DNA of 64,000 nucleotides, from the NCBI RefSeq assembly GCF_024055715.1, contig NZ_JAMXMV010000010.1, positions 248,001 to 312,000 on the forward strand. Reading direction: 5' to 3'. Each line of letters opens with the position of its first letter. The first letter of the stretch is position 1. The position numbers were made by a program, and so were the translations under genes. The notes under the pieces were generated by a model. That model ran no database searches. It was not told where the DNA came from and was given only the letters and a program-made list of their open reading frames with translations. Below are positions 16,737-24,525 of this stretch, in pieces. The DNA is from Actinoallomurus soli. Its GTDB lineage: Bacteria > Actinomycetota > Actinomycetes > Streptosporangiales > Streptosporangiaceae.

Positions 16737-17267
16737 CTACCGGCATGGCTCGCCGTACCGTCGCCGCGCACGGTGGCGTTGGACGTTGACGGCGTTCGCG
16801 CATCGCACACTGCAGAACGTGCGCCGGCCGTTGCGCGAGGTGTCCACGAAGACGACGGTGCATCCTTCGCGCATGCAGCTGCCGAGCCGTTCAGCGGCGC
16901 CGTCGGCGATCAGCTGAGCCAGTCCGGCCGTCGTGAGGGCCTTGACCCGAGCGGGCACCTCCGCGTCGAGGGGCGCGTAGTGCAGGTGATGAGGCAGCCC
17001 GTCGTGGGTGACCAGCCGGGGGCGGCAGTCCGCGGCGACGAAGAGCGCGTCGACCACGGCGGCCTGCTCGGTCCCGGTCGTCTCGAAGGCCGGCCGCAGT
17101 GCGTCGGCCCAGCGGTGCAGTTCGGCCGCTGCGGCCTGATCCATCCTCGGCCGGTGGACCTCATGGCGCTCCAGCAGGACGGACAGCCACGCCGCCGAGG
17201 CCGACGGTTCGTTGACGAGTTCCGCCGCGACGAGGGCCCCGGCCACCGTGTAAGTGTTGAACTGCAC
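16737..17267 (-). CDS. CGNR zinc-finger regulator (ABATE-type), variant motif
   Basis: A 176-residue protein with the N-terminal ABATE-like region starting VQFNTYTVAGALVAAELVNE and a C-terminal treble-clef zinc finger with cysteines in SCMREGCTVVF and FCSVRCANAVNVQRHR. The eponymous CGNR has become CANA here, although the four zinc-binding cysteines remain. These proteins are likely stress-related transcription factors. GTG 17267 aligns with the family start, while the frame extends upstream into the divergent gene. A TGTAAT at 17280-17275 on the minus strand would put the transcript start at or near the GTG. Only 25 bp separate it from the divergent EamA gene, its probable target. Confidence 0.82.
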   Translation of the reverse strand: MQFNTYTVAGALVAAELVNEPSASAAWLSVLLERHEVHRPRMDQAAAAELHRWADALRPAFETTGTEQAAVVDALFVAADCRPRLVTHDGLPHHLHYAPLDAEVPARVKALTTAGLAQLIADGAAERLGSCMREGCTVVFVDTSRNGRRTFCSVRCANAVNVQRHRARRRYGEPCR

Positions 17268-17292
17268 AAGGCCATTACAGCACCGTGGATCC

Positions 17293-18246
17293 ATGAATCC
17301 GCCCCCGCGCACGGACACGACGAACACCGCCGAGGCCGCGCACGCGGCCGGTGCGGCAGGACCGGTCGTCATCGCGACACTCAGCGGTACGGCCGCCGTA
17401 TTCATGTGGGGGCTCGCTCCGGTGGCGACCCGAGCGGCGGTCGACCAGCTGGCGCCGCTCCCCCTGACGGTCCTGCGCGCGATGATGGCCGGGCTCGCGT
17501 GCCTGCCCTGGTGCGCGAGCGGGCTGCGGCGCCTGAACCGGGCCGGCGCTCTCCGCGCGATCGCCGCCGGTCTTCTCGGAATGGTCGGCTACAACCTGCC
17601 CGTGGCCCTCGGCGTCCAGTGGCTTCCCGCCTCGACGGCAGCCCTGGTCCTGGCCACCGAACCCGTGTGGATCCTGTCCCTGGCACGGCTGTTCCTCGGC
17701 CGGCGCACTCCCCGCCGGGCCTGGATCGGATCCGCCGTCGCCCTGGGCGGAGTCGCCGTCATCGCCGGCCCGGAGGCCGTACCCAGCGGCTCCGGCGCCC
17801 GGCCCCTCGAAGGACTCGGACTCGTCCTCCTCGGGACGCTGCTGTTCGGTGCCTACACGATCGTCCTGCGTCCGCTCAGCACCCTTCACGGCCCCCGCAC
17901 CGCCACCGCCATCTCCACAACGATCGGTGCCGTCCCGTACCTGGCGCTCGTCGGCACACTCGCCCCGCACCGTCTTGCCGCACTCGCCCCCGGCGCCTGG
18001 GCCGAACTGACCTTTCTTGCCCTCGGCACCAGCGTGGCGGGCATGCTCATGTGGAACCTGTCCGTCGCCCGCATCGGCAGCACCCGAGCGGGCCTCCTGC
18101 TCTTCTTGGAGCCCCTGGTCGGTGTCACGGGGAGCCTGGCACTTCTCGGCGAACACCTGACGTCCGCGAGCGTCACCGGTGGCGCTCTGGTCATGACAGG
18201 CGTCGTCACCGCATGGATCGCACAGCGGCAGGCCGACCGAGCCTGA
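17293..18246 (+). CDS. EamA/DMT-family transporter
   Basis: A 317-residue inner-membrane protein with ten predicted helices in two EamA repeats (about residues 25-150 and 170-300). VFMWGLAPVATRAAVDQLAP is the usual first helix and the C-terminal half has TRAGLLLFLEPLVGVTGSLALLGE, a conserved EamA signature. Family members export amino acids, metabolites or drugs; nothing here identifies the cargo. ATG 17293 gives a 20-residue cytosolic tail before helix 1. It is divergent from a CGNR regulator with a 25-bp gap, so the two promoters must overlap the coding ends. A hairpin terminator follows. Confidence 0.88.
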   Translation: MNPPPRTDTTNTAEAAHAAGAAGPVVIATLSGTAAVFMWGLAPVATRAAVDQLAPLPLTVLRAMMAGLACLPWCASGLRRLNRAGALRAIAAGLLGMVGYNLPVALGVQWLPASTAALVLATEPVWILSLARLFLGRRTPRRAWIGSAVALGGVAVIAGPEAVPSGSGARPLEGLGLVLLGTLLFGAYTIVLRPLSTLHGPRTATAISTTIGAVPYLALVGTLAPHRLAALAPGAWAELTFLALGTSVAGMLMWNLSVARIGSTRAGLLLFLEPLVGVTGSLALLGEHLTSASVTGGALVMTGVVTAWIAQRQADRA

Positions 18247-18289
18247 CGCGGGCGCCGGTCCGGACGGTGCGGGTCGCGCGGGCGTCAGT

Positions 18290-18329
18290 GCCGAGGATCG
18301 TCGTCGCTGACGCGACCACGATCCTCGGC
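18290..18329. terminator. 12-bp hairpin between convergent EamA and amidase genes
   Basis: GCCGAGGATCGT (18290-18301) pairs perfectly with ACGATCCTCGGC (18318-18329) around a 16-nt loop. It lies between the EamA stop and the convergent stop at 18338, so it can terminate both transcripts. Confidence 0.75.
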
Positions 18330-18337
18330 GCTGCTTG

Positions 18338-20119
18338 TCAGTTGGAGCTCAGCACCCAGCCCGCCGGCTGGAAGCGGGCCGCATCGGCGGGGCGTTCGCC
18401 GTTGAACACCACGTGGCCGCCGGCGTCCCAGGCCCGTACGCCGTCGACGTAGACGCCACGGCCCTGGTAGGCCGGGTCGGAGGTGTAGCGCCAGCGGACC
18501 GCGGTCGCGCCGGCCGGGAGCGTCGCGGTGGCCTTGGCCCACCGTCGTCCGGAGAAGCCGGAGAACGACCCGTTCACGGTCCAGCTGTTACGTCCGGACC
18601 GCAGGGACAGCGGAGCGGGCGTCCAGGTCGTACCGTCGGTGGTGGTCTCCAGCACGCCGAGGTCGGTCTCCTCGGTGTCGTACCACAGATCGAAGGACAG
18701 CTTGGTGGCGCCGGCCGGCATCGGCGCGGTCAGCGTCGCGGTCTTGCCGTCCGCCATCTGGGAGAACCACGCGTCCCGGCCCTCGGCGGGCCGTACGGGG
18801 ACGGCGCGGCCCAGGTCGCGGGCCACGGCGCGGCGGGCCGGGTTGATGCTGGGGCCGTTACGGGTGGGGTGGACCCGGTTCGTGAGCAGGATGACGAACG
18901 ACCGGGAGATCGGGTCGATCACGATGCTGGTGCCGGTGTAGCCGGTGTGCCCGATCGTGACCGGCGAGGTCATCGCGTCCTCGTACCAGCGCAGGCCGAT
19001 CTCGAAGCCGAGCCCGTGCGCGTTGCCGGGGAACGCCGTGTTGAAGTCGGTGAACAGCAGCCGGACGGAGTCCTCGTCCAGGACGCGCGCGTGGCCGTAC
19101 CGGCCGCCGTCGAGGATCATTTGGGCGAAGATCGCGATGTCGTGGGCGGTGGAGAAGACTCCGGCGTGCCCGGCGACGCCGCCGAGGGCGTAGGAGTTCT
19201 CGTCGTGGACCTGGCCCCAGACGAGACCGCGGTCGAGGGCGGCGTACGGCTTGTGCTCGTACTCCGTCGCGGCGATCCGCGGCTTCTCCGACGGCGGCGG
19301 GTTGTAGCCGGTGTCGCGCATGCCGAGCGGCCGGGTGATGCCGTCCCGTACGAGCACGTCCAGCGTCTTGCCGGTCACCTTCTCCAGCACGAACTGCATC
19401 GTGATCATGTTGAGGTCGGAGTAGATGTACGCGGTACCGGGCGTGGCCTGCGGCGTGTCCGCGAACAGCGCCGCCTCCTGGGAGGCGCGGTCCGGATAGT
19501 TGTAGAAGGGCAGGTCCGGCCGCAGGCCGCTCGTGTGGGTGAGCAGCTCCCGGATGGTGATCGTGTCCTTGCCGTTCTGCCCGAAGGCGGGCAGGTAGTG
19601 CGCGACGGTCTGGTTCAGGTCGATACGGCCGTGCTGGATCTGCTGGATCGCCGCGACGGTCGTGAACAGCTTCGACATGGACGCCAGGTCGAAGATCGTG
19701 TCGTTGCGCATCGGGATCCACTGGTCCCGCGGCAGTTCGGTGGGCTTGTCGTCGGAGTACCGCAGCGCGTACCCCATCGCGTCCTGCGCCGCGACCACGC
19801 CGTTGCGGGCGGCCAGCACGACGGCACCCGGGTAGTACGGCATCGTCGGCGAGGGGTTCATGAAGCTCGCGGCGTCCTTGCCGATCGCGGCGACCGCGTC
19901 GGGCGACAGGCCCGCCTGCTGCGGCGTGCCGTCCCGCAGCACCCGGCCGGGGGTGAACTTCAGGTCGGCGGCGGTGACGGTCGGCGGTCCGTCCGTGGTC
20001 GTACGCGCGGGGGCCGAGGCGCCCTTCACCGGGGCGGCCGGTGGCGGAGCGGCCTGTGCGACCGCGGCGGGTGCGCACAGGCCCGCGAGGGCGAGAAAGA
20101 TCGGCAGGGCACGGCGCAT
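18338..20119 (-). CDS. secreted serine beta-lactamase-family hydrolase (AmiE/YbbE-like) with C-terminal beta domain
   Basis: A 593-residue exported protein: signal peptide to about residue 23, a class C beta-lactamase/DD-peptidase fold with Ser147-x-x-Lys150 in LASMSKLF, Tyr in YIYSDLNM and third motif GHTGYTGTS near 405, and a C-terminal domain of about 130 residues (VLETTTDGTTWTPAPL, GRGVYVDGVRAWD) resembling jelly-roll binding modules. It follows namZ by 66 bp. In Bacillus subtilis the namZ cluster encodes AmiE, a beta-lactamase-fold amidase that strips peptides from MurNAc; context makes that role likely here. The C-terminal domain is extra relative to AmiE and might bind cell wall (inference). 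Confidence 0.8.
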   Translation of the reverse strand: MRRALPIFLALAGLCAPAAVAQAAPPPAAPVKGASAPARTTTDGPPTVTAADLKFTPGRVLRDGTPQQAGLSPDAVAAIGKDAASFMNPSPTMPYYPGAVVLAARNGVVAAQDAMGYALRYSDDKPTELPRDQWIPMRNDTIFDLASMSKLFTTVAAIQQIQHGRIDLNQTVAHYLPAFGQNGKDTITIRELLTHTSGLRPDLPFYNYPDRASQEAALFADTPQATPGTAYIYSDLNMITMQFVLEKVTGKTLDVLVRDGITRPLGMRDTGYNPPPSEKPRIAATEYEHKPYAALDRGLVWGQVHDENSYALGGVAGHAGVFSTAHDIAIFAQMILDGGRYGHARVLDEDSVRLLFTDFNTAFPGNAHGLGFEIGLRWYEDAMTSPVTIGHTGYTGTSIVIDPISRSFVILLTNRVHPTRNGPSINPARRAVARDLGRAVPVRPAEGRDAWFSQMADGKTATLTAPMPAGATKLSFDLWYDTEETDLGVLETTTDGTTWTPAPLSLRSGRNSWTVNGSFSGFSGRRWAKATATLPAGATAVRWRYTSDPAYQGRGVYVDGVRAWDAGGHVVFNGERPADAARFQPAGWVLSSN

Positions 20120-20185
20120 CGTCTCTCCTGGGGGATGCGGGGGTGGGCGGAGGAGGTCAGCGGTACGGCAAAGGTGTGCGAAGTT

Positions 20186-21463
20186 TCAGCGGTACAGCAG
20201 GTAGCGCTGCCGCTGGGCGCGGAACCGCGCCAGGTCGGCCTGCCAGCCGGCGACGACCTGGTCGATGTTCGCGCCGCCGTCGATCGCGGTGCGGACCTGG
20301 TCGGATCCGGTCAGGAGGTCGATCCAGTAGGGCGCCTTGCTCTCCCGCCAGGCGAAGTCCTTCGGGTAGAGCCGGCGGGCACTGATGATCATGGCGAGGG
20401 CGGTGCGGATCGGGTCGAAGCGCCGCCGGTCGGTGACGAACAGCTGCACGCCGCCGCAGTTCTGGTTGACCCACTTGCTGAAGGTGGGAGCGAAGTACGC
20501 CTCGCGGAACCGTACGCCGGGCAGGCCCAGGCCGTTCAGGTCGTCGGCCCAGTGCCAGTCGACGTACGGCGCGCCGACCATCTCGAAGGGCACGGTGGTG
20601 CCGCGCCCCTCCGAGAGGTTCACCGCCTCGAACAGGCCCATGCCGGGGTAGGCGACCGCGGTGTTGATCGTCGGCATGTTCGGCGAGGGCAGCACCCAGG
20701 GCAGGCCCGTCTCCTCCCACGTCATGCCGCGCCGCCAGCCGCGCATCTGGACGACCTGCGGCTTCGCCTTCCCGCCCAGGAACTCGCCGTCGAACAGGCG
20801 GGCGAGCTCGCCCACGGTCATGGCGTGCTGCTGGGCGATCGGCTCGCGGCCCACGCCGGAGGCGTACTCGGTGTGCAGCACGGGCCCGGTCGCCTCGACA
20901 CCGCCGAGCGGATTCGGCCGGTCGAGCACCACGAAGCGCTTGCCCGCCTGGATCGCCGCCCGCATGCAGTCGAACATCGTCCAGATGTAGGTGTAGAAGC
21001 GCGCGCCGACGTCCTGGATGTCGAAGACCACGGTGTCGATGCCGGACCTGGTGAAGTAGTCGGCGATCTGCTCCGGGGTCTTGGCGTAGGCGTCGTAGAC
21101 GGGGATCCCGGTGCGCGGGTCCTTGTAGGACCCCTCCGATCCGCCCGCCTGCGCCGAGCCCCGGAACCCGTGCTCCGGGCCGAACACCGCGGCGAGGTCC
21201 ACGCCGGAGGACCCGTGCATGACGTCCACCTCGTGGCTCAGGTCACGGATCACCGCCGTCGGGTTGGCGACCATTCCCACCTTCTGGCCGCGCAGCTCGC
21301 GGTAGCCCCCGGCGCGCAGCACCTCGAAGCCCGTACGGACCCCGCCGCCTCGTGCGGCGGGTGCGGCCGGGGCCGCCTGGGCGCCCGTCGAGCCGAGCGC
21401 GGCGAGCGGGACGGCCGCGCCGCCGGCGGCGATGCCACGGAGCACTCCACGTCGTGTCGTCAT
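20186..21463 (-). CDS. namZ: exo-beta-N-acetylmuramidase NamZ (DUF1343, GH171)
   Basis: A 425-residue exported enzyme with a twin-arginine-like signal (MTTRRGVLRGIAAGGAAVP). The DUF1343 hallmarks are present: KVGMVANPTAV, VFGPEHGFRGSAQAG with the likely catalytic Glu, DIQDVGARFYTYIWTM and LDRPNPLGG, then PSPNMPTINTA and NLSEGRGTTVPFE. NamZ removes MurNAc from the non-reducing end of peptidoglycan fragments (established for B. subtilis). Its ATG overlaps the stop of the upstream exo/endo/phosphatase gene (TGATG). With the AmiE-like gene downstream it forms a likely cell-wall scavenging operon, but nagZ and murQ are not in this cluster. Confidence 0.92.
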   Translation of the reverse strand: MTTRRGVLRGIAAGGAAVPLAALGSTGAQAAPAAPAARGGGVRTGFEVLRAGGYRELRGQKVGMVANPTAVIRDLSHEVDVMHGSSGVDLAAVFGPEHGFRGSAQAGGSEGSYKDPRTGIPVYDAYAKTPEQIADYFTRSGIDTVVFDIQDVGARFYTYIWTMFDCMRAAIQAGKRFVVLDRPNPLGGVEATGPVLHTEYASGVGREPIAQQHAMTVGELARLFDGEFLGGKAKPQVVQMRGWRRGMTWEETGLPWVLPSPNMPTINTAVAYPGMGLFEAVNLSEGRGTTVPFEMVGAPYVDWHWADDLNGLGLPGVRFREAYFAPTFSKWVNQNCGGVQLFVTDRRRFDPIRTALAMIISARRLYPKDFAWRESKAPYWIDLLTGSDQVRTAIDGGANIDQVVAGWQADLARFRAQRQRYLLYR

Positions 21464-22332
21464 CAGCGAATTCCCCTCAGGTCGGCCACGACGGGCCTGT
21501 GGTCGGAGGCGAGCGTGTCCGGTACGAACGCGCGGGTGACACGCGGGCCCGGGGTGAAGGTGATGTAGTCGATGCGCTTGACCGGGGCGTCGGCCGGAAA
21601 GGTGGGCGTCGCGGACTGCCCGGCGACCGTCAGCGCGTCGTTCAGCCGCGTCCAGAGCGGCGCGAGCTCGGGCGCGTCCGGCTCGGCGTTGAAGTCCCCC
21701 AGCAGCAGCTTAGGACCCTGCCGCCGCGCCATGATGGCCGCCATGTCGGCGACCTGCGCCCGGCGTACGGAGGGGTCGGCGCGGTAGTCGAGGTGCGTGT
21801 CGTACACCCAGATCCGCTTTCCGCGCGCCTTGATCAGCACCTCGGGGAAGCCGGGGGCCGGCTCCGGTACGGGGTTCGCCACCTGCGTGGACAGCCGCGT
21901 GATCTCGTGGTTCTCCGCGCGCAGGATGGGGAACCTGGACAGCACCGCGACGCCGAACTCCCGGTCGGGCGCGCCGGCCCGGTCGGGGGGAAGCGTGTAG
22001 ATCGGCGCGAAGAACACCCGCATGTGCAGCCGCCGGGCGAGCCAGGACGCCTCGTCGACGTAGTCGCTGCGCGTCCCCCAAGCGACGTCGACCTCTTCCA
22101 GCCCGACGACGTCGGGATGCTGCGCCTCGATCGCGCGGGCCTGGCGTTCGAGGTCGAAGACGTGGTCGGCGCCCGCGCCGGCCTGAAGGTTGTACGTCAT
22201 GACCCGCAGTGACGCCCCTCCGGCGCCGGCCGCGTGCGCGGGCGGTCCGGCGGCCAGTGCGGCGACGACGAGGGCGAGCCCGGTGACGACCCGAGGGCGC
22301 GTACGGGCGGACCGGCGGACGAGCGAGGGCAT
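21463..22332 (-). CDS. secreted endonuclease/exonuclease/phosphatase-family protein
   Basis: A 289-residue protein with a signal peptide (VVTGLALVVAALAAGPPAHA) and an EEP fold: VMTYNLQAGAG (metal ligand Asn), VVGLEEVD (Glu), VYDTHLDYR (catalytic His), LLGDFNAEPD and SDHRPVVADL. All metal and catalytic residues are present, so it is probably an active phosphodiesterase or phosphomonoesterase outside the cell. ATG 22332 follows AGGAGAG. It is the first gene of the namZ operon; possible substrates include teichoic acid-like or nucleotide-linked material, which is speculative. Confidence 0.85.
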   Translation of the reverse strand: MPSLVRRSARTRPRVVTGLALVVAALAAGPPAHAAGAGGASLRVMTYNLQAGAGADHVFDLERQARAIEAQHPDVVGLEEVDVAWGTRSDYVDEASWLARRLHMRVFFAPIYTLPPDRAGAPDREFGVAVLSRFPILRAENHEITRLSTQVANPVPEPAPGFPEVLIKARGKRIWVYDTHLDYRADPSVRRAQVADMAAIMARRQGPKLLLGDFNAEPDAPELAPLWTRLNDALTVAGQSATPTFPADAPVKRIDYITFTPGPRVTRAFVPDTLASDHRPVVADLRGIR

Positions 22333-22393
22333 GGACTCTCCTGCCGCGTTCGTGGGTTGTAAAGAATCAACGGACGGATTCGGCCTAATGAAA

Positions 22394-22421
22394 ATTAGAT
22401 ACGGATGATCCCCAACGTCAA
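22394..22421 (-). promoter_or_regulatory. promoter and short palindrome upstream of the namZ operon
   Basis: On the minus strand TTGACG (22421-22416) and TCTAAT (22399-22394) are 16 bp apart, a good sigma-70-type promoter about 60 bp before the operon's first ATG. The -10 overlaps a CTAAT-GAAA-ATTAG dyad (22385-22398), and a GTTG...CAAC dyad lies closer to the gene. The block is A/T-rich in a GC-rich background, so it is likely an operator for an unseen repressor. Confidence 0.6.
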
Positions 22422-22473
22422 TAGGCTCGCTGAACCGTCCCCGGGAGCGCGGCGATGGGAGGATGGAGGGGTC

Positions 22474-23043
22474 ATGCCCAACGATCCGGTGTTCCGTCTG
22501 GCCCGCGCGGTGGTCTTCGCGGCCGTCTGCACGGCCCTCGCCGTCGCCGGACACGCCGTCGCCTCGCACGGGCCGGTTCCGCCCGCGGCGGTCGGCGCGG
22601 GGCTCGCCGGGCTGACCGTCGTCGCCGCCGTCCTCGCGGGCACCGAGCGGGCCCTGGGCACGATCCTGGCCGGGCTGCTCGGCGGGCAGTTCATGCTGCA
22701 CGTGCTGTTCGCCGCCGCGCAGCACGGCCAGCACCTGACCCACCATGCCGGGATCCACGGCCCTCACGGCGCCCCCGCGATGACGCTCGCGCACGTCGCC
22801 GCGGCCGTCGTCTCCGCCTGGTGGCTGCGGCGCGGCGAGCGCGCCGTGTGGCGGCTCGCCAGGAGGGCCGCGGCCGCCGCCGTACGACCGCTGCGGGCGC
22901 TGCTCGCGACGTCCGCTCCCCCGCCGCCGGCCCCGTACCGGCGGCACGGGGCCGGCGGCCCTGCCGCCCGCCCGCCGGACCGGGGCCTGCGCCATGTCCT
23001 CACCCGGCGCGGACCGCCCGCTCCGTGCCCGGCGTCCGGCTGA
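22474..23043 (+). CDS. histidine-rich membrane protein beside copC
   Basis: A 189-residue protein with four likely membrane helices (VVFAAVCTALAVAGHAV, AGLAGLTVVAAVLAG, ILAGLLGGQFMLHVLFAA, LAHVAAAVVSAWWL). Between helices 3 and 4 is a cluster of histidines (QHGQHLTHHAGIHGPHG) that could bind Cu or another metal. The C-terminal 50 residues are Pro/Arg-rich and cytosolic. ATG 22474 follows GGAGGGG. It precedes the CopC-domain gene by 86 bp on the same strand; proteins of this sort often sit next to copC/ycnJ genes, so a copper-related role is inferred. Confidence 0.7.
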   Translation: MPNDPVFRLARAVVFAAVCTALAVAGHAVASHGPVPPAAVGAGLAGLTVVAAVLAGTERALGTILAGLLGGQFMLHVLFAAAQHGQHLTHHAGIHGPHGAPAMTLAHVAAAVVSAWWLRRGERAVWRLARRAAAAAVRPLRALLATSAPPPPAPYRRHGAGGPAARPPDRGLRHVLTRRGPPAPCPASG

Positions 23044-23129
23044 ACGCCGGGCCGCACGTTCCTCCCTCCCGGGTCCGGCCGATCCGGTCACCCCGCACGC
23101 TCAGCGATCATCACGAACGGAGAGATCCC

Positions 23130-23750
23130 ATGCACATCCCGCGACTCCCCCGCCTCTCGCGGGCGGGCCGGAGGTCCCTCACCCGACTGGCGGCGGCGAC
23201 CGCCGCCGTGGCCGCCGGCTGCCTCCTCACGGCGTCGCCGGCGTCCGCCCACACCACGCTCGTCGCGGCGAAGCCGGCCAAGGGCGCCAAGGTGGCGTCG
23301 CCGGCCCAGATCAAGCTGACCTACGCCGGGCCGGTGCGGTTCCCGGGCGTCGTCCTGCTGGACGCCAAGGGCGGCCATCACGAGTCCGGCAAGGCGCACG
23401 CGTCGGGCGCCACCGTGACCGAGCGGGTGGCCGGCGTCCTGCCCGCCGGCGTCTACACGGTCGGCTGGCGCGTCGTCGCCGAGGACGGGCACCCGGTCAC
23501 GGGGGAGTACAAGTTCACGGTCGTGGGCGGGGCCGCGTCGGCGCCCGCACCGGCCGGATCGGCGCCCGCCGTGTCGACGGCCGACAGTGACCCGTCGGCG
23601 GCGGCCACGCCGTCGAGCACCCCGGCCGCGCAGAAGACCGCGAAGACCTCCAGCGCGGGCTGGTGGTGGGTCGGCCTGGGCGCCGTCCTCGTCGTCGCGG
23701 CGGTCGGCGGCGCCGAGCTCTCCCGCAAGCGCCGCGCCTCGCGTAACTGA
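23130..23750 (+). CDS. CopC-domain copper-binding protein, C-terminally membrane-anchored
   Basis: A 206-residue protein: signal peptide ending SPASA, mature N-terminal His (HTTLVAAKPAKGAKV) that is the expected Cu(II) ligand of CopC, and EDGHPVTGEYKFTV with the second conserved His. A Ser/Ala/Pro-rich linker follows from about residue 135, then one C-terminal membrane helix (WWWVGLGAVLVVAAVGG) with a basic tail. This is the cell-surface CopC layout common in actinomycetes, where copper is held outside the membrane for uptake or oxidase maturation. No CopD is fused. A strong hairpin terminator follows. Confidence 0.9.
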   Translation: MHIPRLPRLSRAGRRSLTRLAAATAAVAAGCLLTASPASAHTTLVAAKPAKGAKVASPAQIKLTYAGPVRFPGVVLLDAKGGHHESGKAHASGATVTERVAGVLPAGVYTVGWRVVAEDGHPVTGEYKFTVVGGAASAPAPAGSAPAVSTADSDPSAAATPSSTPAAQKTAKTSSAGWWWVGLGAVLVVAAVGGAELSRKRRASRN

Positions 23751-23764
23751 CCGGCCCGCCCTCG

Positions 23765-23789
23765 CCGAGACCGCCCACGGCGGTCTCGG
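23765..23789. terminator. 11-bp hairpin after copC
   Basis: CCGAGACCGCC (23765-23775) and GGCGGTCTCGG (23779-23789) pair perfectly across a CAC loop, 15 bp after the copC stop. The next gene converges from the right. Confidence 0.8.
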
Positions 23790-23840
23790 ACGGGGTCGTT
23801 CACCCGGCGCGGGCACGGCCCGGCGCGAGCGCGGCGGGCG

Positions 23841-23950
23841 TGGGCCGCGCACGGCGGTGAACGCGATACGCCCGCCCTGCCCGCCCCGGCGGGCGTCAGC
23901 CGCGCACGGCGGTGAACGCGATGCGCCGGCCCTGCTCGCCCGGCGGGCGC
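23841..23950 (-). repeat. 55-nt tandem duplication of a gene 3' end
   Basis: Segment 23841-23895 repeats 23896-23950 at about 85-90% identity. The second copy is the real 3' end (stop codon included) of the gene ending at 23896; the first lies just beyond the stop, where tca has become tgg. GC-rich sequence before 23841 may hold an older copy. Confidence 0.85.
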
Positions 23951-24300
23951 CGGACGCCGTTGACGTGCACGTCCACCGCCCCGGCGTCGCTCAGCACCAC
24001 GTTGAGGCGCGCGTCGGCGAACCAGAGGGTCTGCCCGCGCACGAGAGTGCGGTTCACCAGGATGTCCCCGCCGGGAACGCCGACGAAGACACGGCACCGC
24101 GGGCCGGTGACGGACAGCGCGAGCGTCGCGGCGCGGACGGCCGCGGTCGTCCGCCGCGTCGGCGCCGGCTCACGGACCCGCACCCAGATGGAGTGGCCGG
24201 CGAAGGCCAGGACGCCGGTCAGCACGACGATCCCGACGAGGGCGAGGACCGTCACCCCGCGGAGCGACCGCATGCGCTGCGGCGAGACATGACGTCCCAC
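23896..24300 (-). CDS. single-pass membrane protein with RodZ-like (DUF4115) C-terminal domain
   Basis: A 134-residue protein with a short basic N-terminus, one membrane helix (GVTVLALVGIVVLTGVLAFAG) and an extracytoplasmic domain whose end, LVRGQTLWFADARLNVVLSD then AGAVDVHVNGVRRPPGEQG, matches the DUF4115 domain at the C-terminus of RodZ. It lacks the RodZ helix-turn-helix domain, so it is not a cytoskeletal RodZ. Function unknown. The GTG at 24300 lies 7 nt after a TAGACT -10-like element, suggesting a leaderless message. Its 3' end is tandemly duplicated downstream. Confidence 0.65.
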   Translation of the reverse strand: MGRHVSPQRMRSLRGVTVLALVGIVVLTGVLAFAGHSIWVRVREPAPTRRTTAAVRAATLALSVTGPRCRVFVGVPGGDILVNRTLVRGQTLWFADARLNVVLSDAGAVDVHVNGVRRPPGEQGRRIAFTAVRG

Positions 24301-24525
24301 GGCGAAGAGTCTAGTCAGCCGTTATTCCGCACTTCAGTCATCTCATTCTGTTATGTCCGGAAACGGTCGCCGCCCTGTGTTTGGCGTTTCATCATGCGAC
24401 GTCCGGGACGCCGGTGACGTAAGGGATGCGGCCCGTCGAGACCCCTCGGGCGGAATGTCCGGAAGTAGGCGTTATTCGCAGGTGCCGACTGGATAATTCT
24501 TCCGACGGGTGACGGGAAGCCGTCA

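Noticed and set aside
18335-21568. A 1077-codon plus-strand open frame across the NamZ operon
   Set aside because: Antisense to three well-conserved enzymes; composition (Val/Gly/Arg/Asp/His) is that of a shadow frame.
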